This document shows, in pieces, positions 1-9,140 of a stretch of DNA of 54,868 bases (positions are counted from its first letter, which is position 1; each line of letters begins with the position of its first letter). The notes beneath the pieces are model-generated. The model ran no database searches and was not told the origin of the DNA. It was given only the letters and a program-made list of their open reading frames with translations. The stretch comes from an uncultured Clostridia bacterium. GTDB lineage: Bacteria > Bacillota > Clostridia > Christensenellales > Borkfalkiaceae. The position numbers and the translations under genes are program-made. Where the stretch lies: assembly GCA_944368925.1 (NCBI GenBank), contig CALVXG010000016.1:1-54868 (forward strand), read 5' to 3'.

Positions 1-1010
1 GCGCCGTTGAACCCCATCGCCTTTGCAAGTTCGATGTCCTTCTTCAATGACTCCGCGCTCGGCGGCGTCAGCCCGCTCTCGGGCCAATATCCCTGATCGA
101 GGACCAACCGTTGATAGAACGGACGGTTGTTTAGACAAATTTTGCCGTGCCCGTCCACCGCTATTTTGCGCATGCCGATGCGGGTATGCGCAAGATCGGC
201 TTGCTTCCCGCTCCGATACAAGACAAAGTCCACGTACAAAAGGCGCGGGCTTTCGGGCGACCACGAATAGTCGTCCGTATAGTCCTTGGGCAGCGCGATA
301 CGGTAGTTGTTATTCCTGCCGCGTAGGGTAAACCGCTCGCGCTTGATCAGCTTCCCCACAAATGTGACAGTAATTTCCGCCTCGTCCGCCTTGCCGTACT
401 GTGTGACCAGTTCGCCGTACAGCTCCGTTTTATCGTAGTCGCAGTACAGAGAATGCTCCGCGATGCAGTCCTCACCAAAAAATTCCAGCCATACGCTCTG
501 CCAGATGCCCGTATTCGGGATATAAAAACAGGAGAACGGACTGCCCATCCAGCTCTGTTTACCCCGCGGGACGGCATCATTCAGCGTATCTTCGCACCGC
601 ACGACGATTATATTTCCGCCTTTTTTCAGATACGCGGTTATATCCGCCGAAAAGGGTGTAAATCCGCCCGTATGCGTGAGGACATGCGCGCCGTTCAGCC
701 ATACATCCGTTTGATAATCGGCGGCATTGAAGCAAAGCAACGCGCGCTTGCCCTTGTTTCCTTCGGCGATCGCAAAGGTGCGACGATACCACACGACGTC
801 GTGCTGCGAAGGCTCCCCGATGCCGCTTGCGGGGTATTGATAGGAAAACGGCACATTGATTTTCAGCGGAAACGCCTTCTTTCCCTGCCACAGACCGATT
901 TTGATTCCGTCATTCTTATCGTCGAAGGCGAACTCCCATTCGCCGTTCAAACTCTGCCAACTCTCCCGCCGAAACTGTGGGCGGGGATATTCTCTTCGCT
1001 CGATTTCCAT
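1..1010 (-). CDS. GH2 family glycoside hydrolase, N-terminal part (runs off left edge)
   Basis: The minus frame is open from an ATG at 1010 to the window edge (336 codons, no stop), so the gene is partial. The translation begins MEIERREYPRPQFRR and has the GH2 layout: an N-terminal sugar-binding (jelly-roll) domain with SLNGEWEFAF and VWYRRTF, then the Ig-like domain, then the start of the TIM barrel with NRPFYQRLVLDQGYWP, a motif typical of GH2 beta-galactosidase/glucuronidase relatives. The two catalytic glutamates lie beyond the edge, so substrate cannot be called. There is no signal peptide, so it is probably cytoplasmic and acts on imported oligosaccharides. An AGAGAGG sequence 7 bases upstream supports the start. 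It is the most distal visible gene of the minus-strand glycan locus; the MgtC-like gene separates it from the GH3 gene. Confidence 0.85.
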   Translation of the reverse strand, partial: MEIERREYPRPQFRRESWQSLNGEWEFAFDDKNDGIKIGLWQGKKAFPLKINVPFSYQYPASGIGEPSQHDVVWYRRTFAIAEGNKGKRALLCFNAADYQTDVWLNGAHVLTHTGGFTPFSADITAYLKKGGNIIVVRCEDTLNDAVPRGKQSWMGSPFSCFYIPNTGIWQSVWLEFFGEDCIAEHSLYCDYDKTELYGELVTQYGKADEAEITVTFVGKLIKRERFTLRGRNNNYRIALPKDYTDDYSWSPESPRLLYVDFVLYRSGKQADLAHTRIGMRKIAVDGHGKICLNNRPFYQRLVLDQGYWPESGLTPPSAESLKKDIELAKAMGFNG

Positions 1011-1052
1011 TGTATAACCTCTCTTTTTTACCGCTCTGCTAAAAAATTTGAA

Positions 1053-1709
1053 TTAAACCTCATCGTAGCGTTCAATTGATTTAATGAAAGGATTTTCCGC
1101 CATTATTTCCTGTAATTGTGATGAAGAATACTCATCATCCGTGTTCAACGTCGCATGATACAGCATTTCCTCACCTTTTCGCTCTATCACCAAGCGGTTA
1201 AACCGATCCGTCTGAAACAGCTCTTTCACCTTGCCGCATTCTTCACCGCCGTTCACAAAACATATTTTGATTTGAAAATACTTCTTTGTCTGAAACAGTT
1301 TACACTTCATGTGGAATAAACATTGCACAGCAATCAATATCACCGTTGCGCCTACTGCCACGACGTACAGCTCCGCTCCGGCAGCCATCCCTACACCCGA
1401 TGTAGCCCATACCCCCGCAGCAGTCGTCAATCCATGAATTTCATGCTTGCGATAGATGATAATTCCTGCTCCCAAAAAGCCTATCCCCGACACAATCTGC
1501 GCAGCTACCCGCGATGCGTCTGCCTCAATCGAATCACCGAATCCGTATTTTGACACTACCATGATCAGCGCGCTCCCCGCGCACACGATAGTATGTGTGC
1601 GAATTCCTGCCTCCTTAAACCGCAGTTTCCTCTCAAAGCCGATTGCAAATCCCAAAATGACCGCAACGAGAATGCTGATTAAATATTTTAATTCTTCAAC
1701 AGGTTCCAT
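1053..1709 (-). CDS. MgtC/SapB family membrane protein
   Basis: A 218-residue protein with about four hydrophobic segments in residues 8-135, followed by a soluble ACT-like C-terminal domain. The family signature is present near residues 20-45: GFERKLRFKEAG followed by RTHTIVCAGSALI, matching the conserved ER...R.AG.RTH pattern of MgtC/SapB proteins. Family members sit in the inner membrane and modulate Mg2+ homeostasis or ATP synthase activity under stress; the exact role here is unknown. GAGGG lies 4-5 bases before the ATG. It sits between a GH3 and a GH2 gene on the same strand, 22 bases after the GH3 stop, which is an odd place for this family; it may be carried as a passenger in the glycan locus. 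Confidence 0.85.
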   Translation of the reverse strand: MEPVEELKYLISILVAVILGFAIGFERKLRFKEAGIRTHTIVCAGSALIMVVSKYGFGDSIEADASRVAAQIVSGIGFLGAGIIIYRKHEIHGLTTAAGVWATSGVGMAAGAELYVVAVGATVILIAVQCLFHMKCKLFQTKKYFQIKICFVNGGEECGKVKELFQTDRFNRLVIERKGEEMLYHATLNTDDEYSSSQLQEIMAENPFIKSIERYDEV

Positions 1710-1731
1710 TTACCCTCACTTGCAACATACA

Positions 1732-3738
1732 TCATATAATTTTGAATATACCGTTTTCCACAACGACTTTAGCAGACAAATGGCTATTCTCGCAATTACT
1801 GCCGACAATAATTTCATAGAGTCCGTCATCTATTGTCATGCGATCCTCCGCTTCTGACCAATAGGCAAAAGCAGCAAAATCCAGCCGTACTTTAACACAA
1901 ATTTTTTTGCCTGACTCAATAAAATCTTTTGACCACCCTTTCAGTTCTTTATTCGGTCGATACACCTTTGCCGCAATCGGATGCACATATACTTGACTGA
2001 CTTCTTTCCCTCCCTCATCGGAAACATTATGGATCCAATATGAAATGCACAGCGCATTTTCTTCCAATGCAAGGCTTATATTTTCATATTTGAATAACGA
2101 ATAACTTAAACCGTAACCAAACGGATAACGCACCGGAATCTGAAAAGTATCAAAATACCGATATCCGACATTTAACCCTTCCGAATAAAGCGTAACGTTC
2201 CCATTACGATACGATTGTACCGCAGGAATATCCGATAATGAATAAGGAAATGTTTCTGTCAGGCGGCCGCTCGGATTAACAAGACCGCATAAAATATCTG
2301 CTATAGCCTCTCCGCCGCGTTCGCCGCAAAAACCAGCCCACAAAATTGCCTTAACATAGGGTTCCCATGCTGTAACATCAACAACGGAGCCGGTAAATAA
2401 TATAACCACTGTGTTCGGATTTACTTTTGCCTCATCGATAATGGCGCGTTCTTGCACCTCTGGAAGACGGAGTATTTCTCTGTCCCCGCTCTCATATTCA
2501 ATGTCCGCGCCGGTTCCCGCGCAAACTATATTAACATCAGCCAAAGCCGCATTTTCGACAGCTTTCCCGGGAATCCCAAGTGTCCCGTTACCGCTCACTT
2601 CTTTCGGCAAAAAAGCACGTTCGTATAGCACTTCTGTCCCAAGCCGTGAGCCGAGAAGTGAGGCAATATCAAACGGTTGTTCAAGCCAAACCATACGCGC
2701 ACTGCCTCCGCCAAAAACCAGTGACGGCGTGGCAGGTTTACCATAACAGCCGTTAACAGCAACTTTTGCTCCTTTTCTCAAAGGGAGGATACCCTCATTT
2801 TTCAATAAAACCGCCCCCTCGCGTTCAATATCTGCCGCAAGCTCAAGACGTTCCGAAACAGAACGACGCGGTTTTTTTCCGCAGCTCATTTCCTTGCACC
2901 GATAGATAAGCTCAATTACCCTCTGCGCACAGGCATCAAGTTCCTCTTCCGTCAATATGCCGTTTTGGTAATCCTTCAAAAGCCGCTCATAATGTTCACG
3001 GTTAAACGGCATTTCAATATCCAAACCCGCTTTTGCAGAACAGGTACGATCTCGCACCGCTTCCCAATCTGAAAAAATAGCTCCTTTGAATCCAAAATCG
3101 GTTCTCAGGACTGAAAATCCCTTTTTATTTTCCGAAGCATAACGCCCGTTGATACGATTATATGAACACATTATAGAAACGGGTTCTGCTTTACAAGCAA
3201 TACGGAATGCTTCATAATAAATTTCGCGCAATGTACGAGTATCGACCTCACTCGACTGTTCGAAACGATTATACTCAAGGTTATTTGCGCAGAAATGTTT
3301 TAAGCATGCCCCGACTCCGTTTTCCTGTAAGCCCTCAATATATTCTCTTGCCATATCTCCCGCAAGATAGGGATCCTCAGAGAAGTATTCAAAATTTCGA
3401 CCGTTGCGCGGATCTCTTTTTATATTAACCCCGGGAGCAAGCAAAATATCCACCCCGTTTTCAAGACAATCATCGGCAAGCGACGCCCCCATCTCGCGCG
3501 CCAATGTACGATCCCATGTATTGGCAAGGACGGCAATCGTCGGATATGCTACCGAAGGTTTCATTACATCGGAACCGTCTTCCCTTACCGACAATACACG
3601 GCGAAGCCCGACAGGGCCATCCGATACAGTTATTTTCGGAAGTTTACCTTCTGCATTATACAAATTCCAAAATCCATCCCCACACAGCAGACGAAGTTTT
3701 TCTTCCGCCGTCAATTCTTTAACCGATATTCTCTTCAT
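1732..3738 (-). CDS. GH3 family beta-glycosidase
   Basis: A glycoside hydrolase family 3 protein of 668 residues. I chose the ATG at 3738 because GGAG lies 6 bases upstream; an in-frame ATG at 3750 would put that site inside the gene. Numbered from the upstream ATG, the N-terminal (alpha/beta)8 domain shows SDGPVGLR (43-50), KH (151-152) and the nucleophile motif FSDW (226-229, Asp228); it is followed by the alpha/beta sandwich domain and a C-terminal fibronectin-III-like domain (VSQVYVHP region). No PA14 insert and no signal peptide, so a cytoplasmic exo-acting enzyme (beta-glucosidase, xylosidase or N-acetylglucosaminidase type; sequence alone does not decide). It follows the DUF1667 gene by 45 bases and is probably in the same operon. 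Confidence 0.92.
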   Translation of the reverse strand: MKRISVKELTAEEKLRLLCGDGFWNLYNAEGKLPKITVSDGPVGLRRVLSVREDGSDVMKPSVAYPTIAVLANTWDRTLAREMGASLADDCLENGVDILLAPGVNIKRDPRNGRNFEYFSEDPYLAGDMAREYIEGLQENGVGACLKHFCANNLEYNRFEQSSEVDTRTLREIYYEAFRIACKAEPVSIMCSYNRINGRYASENKKGFSVLRTDFGFKGAIFSDWEAVRDRTCSAKAGLDIEMPFNREHYERLLKDYQNGILTEEELDACAQRVIELIYRCKEMSCGKKPRRSVSERLELAADIEREGAVLLKNEGILPLRKGAKVAVNGCYGKPATPSLVFGGGSARMVWLEQPFDIASLLGSRLGTEVLYERAFLPKEVSGNGTLGIPGKAVENAALADVNIVCAGTGADIEYESGDREILRLPEVQERAIIDEAKVNPNTVVILFTGSVVDVTAWEPYVKAILWAGFCGERGGEAIADILCGLVNPSGRLTETFPYSLSDIPAVQSYRNGNVTLYSEGLNVGYRYFDTFQIPVRYPFGYGLSYSLFKYENISLALEENALCISYWIHNVSDEGGKEVSQVYVHPIAAKVYRPNKELKGWSKDFIESGKKICVKVRLDFAAFAYWSEAEDRMTIDDGLYEIIVGSNCENSHLSAKVVVENGIFKII

Positions 3739-3783
3739 CTTTTTCTCCATTTTTTACAAGTCAAAAGTTGCAATACCGCCTAA

Positions 3784-4125
3784 TTATGCGTTTCCTGTTG
3801 CGATTAAATTGATATTTTCAGATATATGTTCTTCCAAGATATTTCCGATACAGACAGGCGGCGTCGGATGCAGTTTTTTGATCTTTTGCATCACAACGAA
3901 AATATCTTCCTTTTTCACTTCCCCGTCCGTCTTGACGGATAACATTCTGCCGTCAGTAAGCCGCACAGTGCTCGTAACGATGCGCCGAGGACAAGTCATT
4001 TCCGCTTCGGTGTACCTTTCCCCCCGCGGGCAAAAATTCCCCGTGACATTCACGCCGTTTTGTGTTGTTTCCGCCGTCAACTCACATCCTCGCGGGCATT
4101 CAATACACACAAAATTCCTTTTCAT
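3784..4125 (-). CDS. DUF1667 protein, cysteine-rich partner of a FAD dehydrogenase
   Basis: A 113-residue protein with an N-terminal cysteine cluster: Cys7, Cys10, Cys14 and Cys32 (FVCIECPRGCEL and NFCPRG), with Cys45 further on, as in DUF1667 proteins, where they probably bind a metal or Fe-S centre. In many Clostridia and Thermotogae this small protein is encoded directly after a GlpA-like and an NAD(FAD)-type oxidoreductase gene and is thought to be the third subunit of an anaerobic glycerol-3-phosphate dehydrogenase; its biochemical role is unproven. The start at 4125 is supported by GGGAGG upstream and lies one base after the stop of the preceding oxidoreductase gene, implying translational coupling. 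A longer reading from 4173 would overlap that gene by 47 bases and is unlikely. Confidence 0.88.
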   Translation of the reverse strand: MKRNFVCIECPRGCELTAETTQNGVNVTGNFCPRGERYTEAEMTCPRRIVTSTVRLTDGRMLSVKTDGEVKKEDIFVVMQKIKKLHPTPPVCIGNILEEHISENINLIATGNA

Positions 4126-4126
4126 G

Positions 4127-5362
4127 TCAGGCCTCCCGTGTAACGCTGACGCGAATGCTTTGCGCATCCGCAAAATCGGCCGCCTTTATAGTGATATTCT
4201 CCATCTCGCCGGGGGCTACCGCTATACGCTTGTATGTTTTCACCATTTCGCCCGCCTCTACACGGATCACGGCATTCCGAAAGGCGCTCCGTACACGAAA
4301 ATACAGCTTAATGTCCTTTCCCTTTCCCGCGCGCTGCGGCAAAACATATCCCACATTCTCCCCGGCCACGGTCGGGATATACACGTGTTCACTGTCGCCG
4401 TTGATAAGATACTCTGCGGCTGCCCTTCCTGCAACTTCCGCCTCTTCCGAAACAAAGTCTACAAGATCGTGCACGTGCAGCACGTTACCGCAGGCAAAAA
4501 TGCCGGAAACATCCGTCTCCCTGTTCTCGTCTACAAAACAACCCTTTGTGTGAGGATCAAGCGCAAGCCCTGTTTCCTTTGTAAGTTCGTTTTCGGGAAT
4601 AAGTCCCACCGAAAAGAGTACCGTATCGCAGGGGATCTCCCTCTCCGTACCGGGAATCGGTTGCTTTTCTTTGTCGACCTGAGCGATCACAACGCTCTCT
4701 ACTCTTTCTTTCCCTTTTATCTCCACAATCGTGTGTTCCAGGTAAAGCGGAATACAAAAATCGTCAAGGCACTGCGCGATGTTGCGCCGCAATCCGCTCG
4801 AATGTTCCATGATTTCACAGACACATTCGACCTTTGCGCCCTCCAGCGTCATGCGCCGCGCCATGATCAGCCCGATATCTCCCGAGCCGAGGATGACTAC
4901 CCGTTTCCCGGGCAAATATCCGTAAATGTTCACGTATTTCTGCGCCGTGCCTGCGGAAAACAACCCTGCCGGACGTGTCCCCGCAATGTTCAGCGCGCCC
5001 TTGCTGCGTTCGCGGCACCCCATAGCAAGAATGACCGCGCCCGCCTCTAATGTAAACACGCCGGACTCATTCATGCAAGTGACTTTTTTATCAGTCCCAA
5101 GCCCCGTTACAAAGGTGTTGGTCATAATTTCGATGCCTCGCGCGTTTACCTCGTCCAGAAAGCGCTGCGCATATTCGGGGCCCGTCATACTTTCTTTGAA
5201 ACGCGTAAGCCCGAATCCGTTATGGATACACTGTTTTAGAATGCCGCCCGCCTTTTCCTCACGTTCAATAACGACCATATCGCGCACGCCGGCATCGTAT
5301 GCCGCAACTGCGGCGGCAAGCCCTGCCGGACCGCCCCCTATAATGACAAGTTGTTTTTTCAT
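4127..5362 (-). CDS. NAD(P)/FAD-dependent oxidoreductase (glycerol-3-phosphate dehydrogenase complex type)
   Basis: A 411-residue two-dinucleotide-binding-domain flavoprotein. The FAD motif GGGPAG is at residues 9-14 and the NAD(P) motif GSGDIG at 159-164; GGILKQCIHNGFGL (39-52) is typical of the oxidoreductases paired with GlpA-like enzymes and DUF1667. The likely role is to pass electrons between a partner dehydrogenase and NAD(P), in the cytoplasm. The ATG at 5362 has AAGGA upstream and begins 11 bases after the GH78 stop; the DUF1667 gene follows by one base. The longer frame from 5449 lies inside the GH78 gene and lacks a ribosome-binding site. Usually this gene directly follows the GlpA-like gene; here a rhamnosidase-like gene separates them. 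Confidence 0.88.
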   Translation of the reverse strand: MKKQLVIIGGGPAGLAAAVAAYDAGVRDMVVIEREEKAGGILKQCIHNGFGLTRFKESMTGPEYAQRFLDEVNARGIEIMTNTFVTGLGTDKKVTCMNESGVFTLEAGAVILAMGCRERSKGALNIAGTRPAGLFSAGTAQKYVNIYGYLPGKRVVILGSGDIGLIMARRMTLEGAKVECVCEIMEHSSGLRRNIAQCLDDFCIPLYLEHTIVEIKGKERVESVVIAQVDKEKQPIPGTEREIPCDTVLFSVGLIPENELTKETGLALDPHTKGCFVDENRETDVSGIFACGNVLHVHDLVDFVSEEAEVAGRAAAEYLINGDSEHVYIPTVAGENVGYVLPQRAGKGKDIKLYFRVRSAFRNAVIRVEAGEMVKTYKRIAVAPGEMENITIKAADFADAQSIRVSVTREA

Positions 5363-5373
5363 TACGATTTCCT

Positions 5374-7662
5374 TCAGTCGTTTTCCTTCCGACGCAGTAT
5401 AAAACGATAGCCGCCTTCCGAGATCTGCGTCCCCGATTCGCTCTGCCATCCGTCCGAAAGACGCAACTCACCGTGCGTCCCCATAGGAATACGAACAAAC
5501 AATTCGATTCTGTTTTTTCCCGTCCTTTGCCACGAAGACACAACCTCTCCCTGCGGCATTGCATGATCGGCATACGCATAATCAAGCTGACTGACAAAAT
5601 AAGGCGCAATATCTACGCGATGAGGATCTTCGAATTTTTCATTGATACGGATGCCTGCAAGATACGTCATATACCAAGCGGCAATATCGCCCCAAAAATG
5701 GTGGTTCATGGATTTCAGCCGACCGACAGCAACTTTATCAGAACCAGGCTCGTGAACATGAATGAATTCCCATAAAGAAGTTGCACCGTGTTCGATCTGA
5801 TTACCGAACGAAGGTCTGTCCGGCGACATAGCTATTTCGTAGGCGAGATCGGCCTTCCCTCCTTCACACAGAACACGCAACAACGCCTGCACTCCGAGGA
5901 CACCGACGCGCATACGATTTTCGCTGCCGATAACCATCTCAATTAAAGAAAAAAGCGCCTGGTCGTATTCCTCTTTGCGGAATACGCCGCGGTAAAGCAA
6001 CTGTGCCTGCGCTGTTTGCGTGCGGCAATATGCCGTCGCTGCATTGTTCCAATCAATGAAATTTGCCCGTGCTGCTTCACGGAAAGCATGCGCCTGACGC
6101 TCTGCCGTTTCCTGCCGATCCTTCTGCCCGAGCGCCTTGAAAATGCTGGCTGCTTTATCACAGATGTCGATCGCGCTACAAGTATCGGTCACCCAATTCG
6201 GTGTATTTGCGGCAGAATCGCTTTTAGCGCCGATCTCACACCAATCGCCAAGCCCGTAACGAATGTATCCCTGTTCGTTTTTGATTGACTGTAAAAAGCC
6301 GAGGTATCGCCAAATCGCATCCGCATTTTCCCGCAAGATATCTTTATCGCCCGTATAACGGTAGATCATATAAGGCAACGCGGTAAGCACGCCGTCCCAA
6401 GTCGGACCGTTTCCCCAATCGTAACCGAACCCGCCCGTGGGGACAATGCTCGGAATTGCGCCCCTCTCGTCTTGCGCCGCGCGGATACAGGCAAGCCACA
6501 TCCGCAGTGTTTTTTTACAGTTCATAAGGAGCAAAAATTGCTCGGAAGAGAAATACGCATCCCCCGTCCAGCCGTTCTTTTCTCTGTGCGGGCAGTCGGT
6601 CGGGAAATAGTAAAAATTTGAAAAATCGCTGCGAAGCGTATTTTCAAAGGTTTGATTTGCATAGTGGTCCGAGCATTGAAAGCGAGCCGCTTTCTCAAAA
6701 CCGGAGCTTTGTTCAGACATAATGACAAGATCGCTTGTCGCTTGATCGGGAGAAATGCCTATAACCTTGGCATAGCGAAATCCGTAATAACTGAAACAAG
6801 GCGCAAAGCCCTCACCCTTTTCTCCTTTGCAAATATATATGATCGTTTGATTGTCGGGCATATGCCGTTCCATACGGCGCCAGCATTGGATATTTTTCGT
6901 ATCCATCTGTCCTTCACGCAGCCATTCCCCGCATACGAGGGTTACTTTCTGCCCCGGATTACCGTCAATTTTCAGAATAGGGATACCCGCCGTGTTCACC
7001 CCGAAATCATAAATATACCCATCCTCGGAAGGATATATTGCTATGGCGCGCCTTTTCTTATATTCTTTGATCGGTTCAAAATCAGCTAAAATCTTAACTC
7101 CTACGGGCGACGGCGCAACAAGCGCCTCTTGCCAACCGGAATCATCAAAAGACGGGGTTGCCCATTCAGATATTTCGCGCCGGGCATCATACATCTCGCC
7201 CTCCCTTAATTCATCACGGATCAGCGGTGACGGAGCCGTTTTTATCGTATCGTGCGTAGAAAAAACAACCTTTCCGTCTACTTCCACGGAAAATGCCGTT
7301 TTGGGAGCAGCGCGAAACGGTGCCTTGTCGTAATCCCACATAAACGCACCGTAAGGATTTGCAAATCCGTTGCCGAGAATCACACCGATCGCATTTTTCC
7401 CCTTTTGAAGCAAAGAAGTTATATCATATTCATCATATACGACAAAATGATCCGGACGGCAGATATACGGAGCCAAGATTCCTTTCGTGATACGCTGCCC
7501 GTTAACATATAAATCGTAAAACCCGGTCGAGGTAATTAAAATTTTTGCTTTTTGGACTTTATCTTTCAGAAAAAATACCCCGCGAAGATAAGGAGCCGGT
7601 ATTTCTCTGTCATAATCGGCATATTCTTTTGTCGCCGCTCTGAATGTGTTTTCAAATTCCAT
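5374..7662 (-). CDS. GH78 family alpha-L-rhamnosidase-like enzyme
   Basis: A 762-residue protein with the multi-domain plan of GH78: N-terminal beta-sandwich domains (GFYDLYVNGQRI, about 47-58), an (alpha/alpha)6 barrel and a C-terminal beta-sandwich. The catalytic region PTDCPHREKNGWTGD (about 354-368) carries the acidic residues Asp356, Glu361 and Asp368 in the arrangement used by inverting rhamnosidases; Trp365 is also conserved. No signal peptide, so it should act on imported rhamnosides. The ATG at 7662 has GTAAGGAG 7 bases upstream and follows the GlpA-like stop by 10 bases. Its place between two subunits of a glycerol-3-phosphate dehydrogenase set is unusual. Family membership is clear; rhamnose as the true substrate is inferred. 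Confidence 0.9.
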   Translation of the reverse strand: MEFENTFRAATKEYADYDREIPAPYLRGVFFLKDKVQKAKILITSTGFYDLYVNGQRITKGILAPYICRPDHFVVYDEYDITSLLQKGKNAIGVILGNGFANPYGAFMWDYDKAPFRAAPKTAFSVEVDGKVVFSTHDTIKTAPSPLIRDELREGEMYDARREISEWATPSFDDSGWQEALVAPSPVGVKILADFEPIKEYKKRRAIAIYPSEDGYIYDFGVNTAGIPILKIDGNPGQKVTLVCGEWLREGQMDTKNIQCWRRMERHMPDNQTIIYICKGEKGEGFAPCFSYYGFRYAKVIGISPDQATSDLVIMSEQSSGFEKAARFQCSDHYANQTFENTLRSDFSNFYYFPTDCPHREKNGWTGDAYFSSEQFLLLMNCKKTLRMWLACIRAAQDERGAIPSIVPTGGFGYDWGNGPTWDGVLTALPYMIYRYTGDKDILRENADAIWRYLGFLQSIKNEQGYIRYGLGDWCEIGAKSDSAANTPNWVTDTCSAIDICDKAASIFKALGQKDRQETAERQAHAFREAARANFIDWNNAATAYCRTQTAQAQLLYRGVFRKEEYDQALFSLIEMVIGSENRMRVGVLGVQALLRVLCEGGKADLAYEIAMSPDRPSFGNQIEHGATSLWEFIHVHEPGSDKVAVGRLKSMNHHFWGDIAAWYMTYLAGIRINEKFEDPHRVDIAPYFVSQLDYAYADHAMPQGEVVSSWQRTGKNRIELFVRIPMGTHGELRLSDGWQSESGTQISEGGYRFILRRKEND

Positions 7663-7672
7663 ATGTTTCTCC

Positions 7673-9103
7673 TTACAGTTCTCCGCCGACAATGATGCGG
7701 GAATCCCCTCCGTTTTTTGTTATCTCTTCCGCCGCCATCCCAAACTCCGTCATAAGTTCATGGAGTACGGACGGCTGGCAAAATCCGCTTTGACATCTGC
7801 CCATCCCCGCGCGTGTGCGCAGTTTTATCCCGTCCAACGTCCTTGCCGGCGGATTGCTGCGCATCGCTTCATAAATTTCTCCGAGTGTTACTTCCTCACA
7901 CCGACACACAATGTGTCCGTATGCCGCATCTTGGGCAATGACTCTATTTTTTTCTTCCGCTGAAAGGTCTTTGAACCAGTGCATACTGCGCCTTACGGGA
8001 ACGAAATCGCCGTTCTTTTTCGCGCCGAGTGCCTTTGCGACCTGTTCCGCAATATGCTCTGCAATAGCGGGAGAGGATGTAAGTCCGGGAGATTCGATGC
8101 CGGCTGCATGAAACACACCCGGCTTCCCCCATTCAAGAATAAAGTCATGACGATCACTGTATGAACGCTCTCCCGCAAACGAAGTGATCACCTGCCCGAA
8201 GGGAATTTCTTTCAGCATTGCGGAAGCCTTTTGTCGGAGTTCCGAAAAAGCGGCACGTCGAGTGGCAGTAGTATACTCATCTTCCTCCACTGACGTAGGG
8301 CCTACAAGCAAATTGCCGTCTACCGTCGGCGTGACAAGTACCCCTTTCCCCGCCTTTGTTGGTACGGAAAAGACGGTATGCTTTGCATATGTCCCCACAG
8401 ACTTGTCGAGCAGCATATATTCACCGCGGCGGAACCCTATACGAAAAAATGTATCCCCGAACAAACCTGCTACTTGTTCTGCCCCTGCGCCGGCACAGTT
8501 GACAACGATTCGCGCCGTCAGTTCATGCCCGTCTGCTGAAACAAGCTGCCAACCCGTACCCGTTTTGACTGCGCCGACCACCGTAAATCCGCACAAGAGT
8601 TCCGCCCCGTTGTCCATAGCGTTGCCCATTGCCGCGATCGTCAAACCATAGGGACAAACAATGCCGCCCGTCGGCGCGTATAAAGCCGCCGCGATACCAT
8701 CCGCAATGTGCGGCTCTTCCTCTGCAAGTTGCTCCCTCAGCATGATCTTCAAGCCTTTTACCCCGTTTTGTCTGCCCCGAAAAAGCAACTCCGGCAAAAT
8801 TCCTTCTTCCTCACACGTCCTGGCAACGACCAAAGAGCCGTTACGAATATATTTTACTCCGAGTTCGCGGCAAGTTTGTTCCATCATGGCATTGCCGATT
8901 ACATTGTATTTTGCTTTCAATGTACCGGGGACGGCATCAAAGCCTGCGTGAACAATGCCGCTGTTTGCTTTAGATGCTCCCGCCGCCACATCGGCTGCAC
9001 TTTCCAATACAACTACGGACAAATCGAATTTTTTAAGTTCGCGCGCTGCAAGCGCGCCAATCACTCCGCCGCCCACAACGGCAACGTCAAAATTTACTTT
9101 CAT
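7673..9103 (-). CDS. GlpA-like FAD-dependent dehydrogenase with [2Fe-2S] domain
   Basis: A 476-residue flavoprotein. Residues 1-390 form a DAO-type FAD domain with the dinucleotide motif GGGVIG (11-16). Residues 395-460 form a BFD-like [2Fe-2S] domain with Cys400, Cys402, Cys437 and Cys442 (CRC ... CQSGFC). This is the layout of anaerobic glycerol-3-phosphate dehydrogenases and related 2-hydroxyacid oxidases in Clostridia. With the downstream oxidoreductase and DUF1667 protein it would make a three-part enzyme oxidising glycerol 3-phosphate to dihydroxyacetone phosphate. The upstream neighbours, a glycerophosphodiesterase and an NAD-type glycerol-3-phosphate dehydrogenase, support that substrate, but a different hydroxyacid cannot be excluded. 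AAAGG lies before the ATG. Confidence 0.85.
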   Translation of the reverse strand: MKVNFDVAVVGGGVIGALAARELKKFDLSVVVLESAADVAAGASKANSGIVHAGFDAVPGTLKAKYNVIGNAMMEQTCRELGVKYIRNGSLVVARTCEEEGILPELLFRGRQNGVKGLKIMLREQLAEEEPHIADGIAAALYAPTGGIVCPYGLTIAAMGNAMDNGAELLCGFTVVGAVKTGTGWQLVSADGHELTARIVVNCAGAGAEQVAGLFGDTFFRIGFRRGEYMLLDKSVGTYAKHTVFSVPTKAGKGVLVTPTVDGNLLVGPTSVEEDEYTTATRRAAFSELRQKASAMLKEIPFGQVITSFAGERSYSDRHDFILEWGKPGVFHAAGIESPGLTSSPAIAEHIAEQVAKALGAKKNGDFVPVRRSMHWFKDLSAEEKNRVIAQDAAYGHIVCRCEEVTLGEIYEAMRSNPPARTLDGIKLRTRAGMGRCQSGFCQPSVLHELMTEFGMAAEEITKNGGDSRIIVGGEL

Positions 9104-9140
9104 ATTCCGACCTTTATAAAAAAGCTGTAAATTTTCTATG

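Noticed and set aside
3404-5050. 548-codon plus-strand frame across GH3, DUF1667 and oxidoreductase genes
   Set aside because: It spans three well-supported genes on the other strand.
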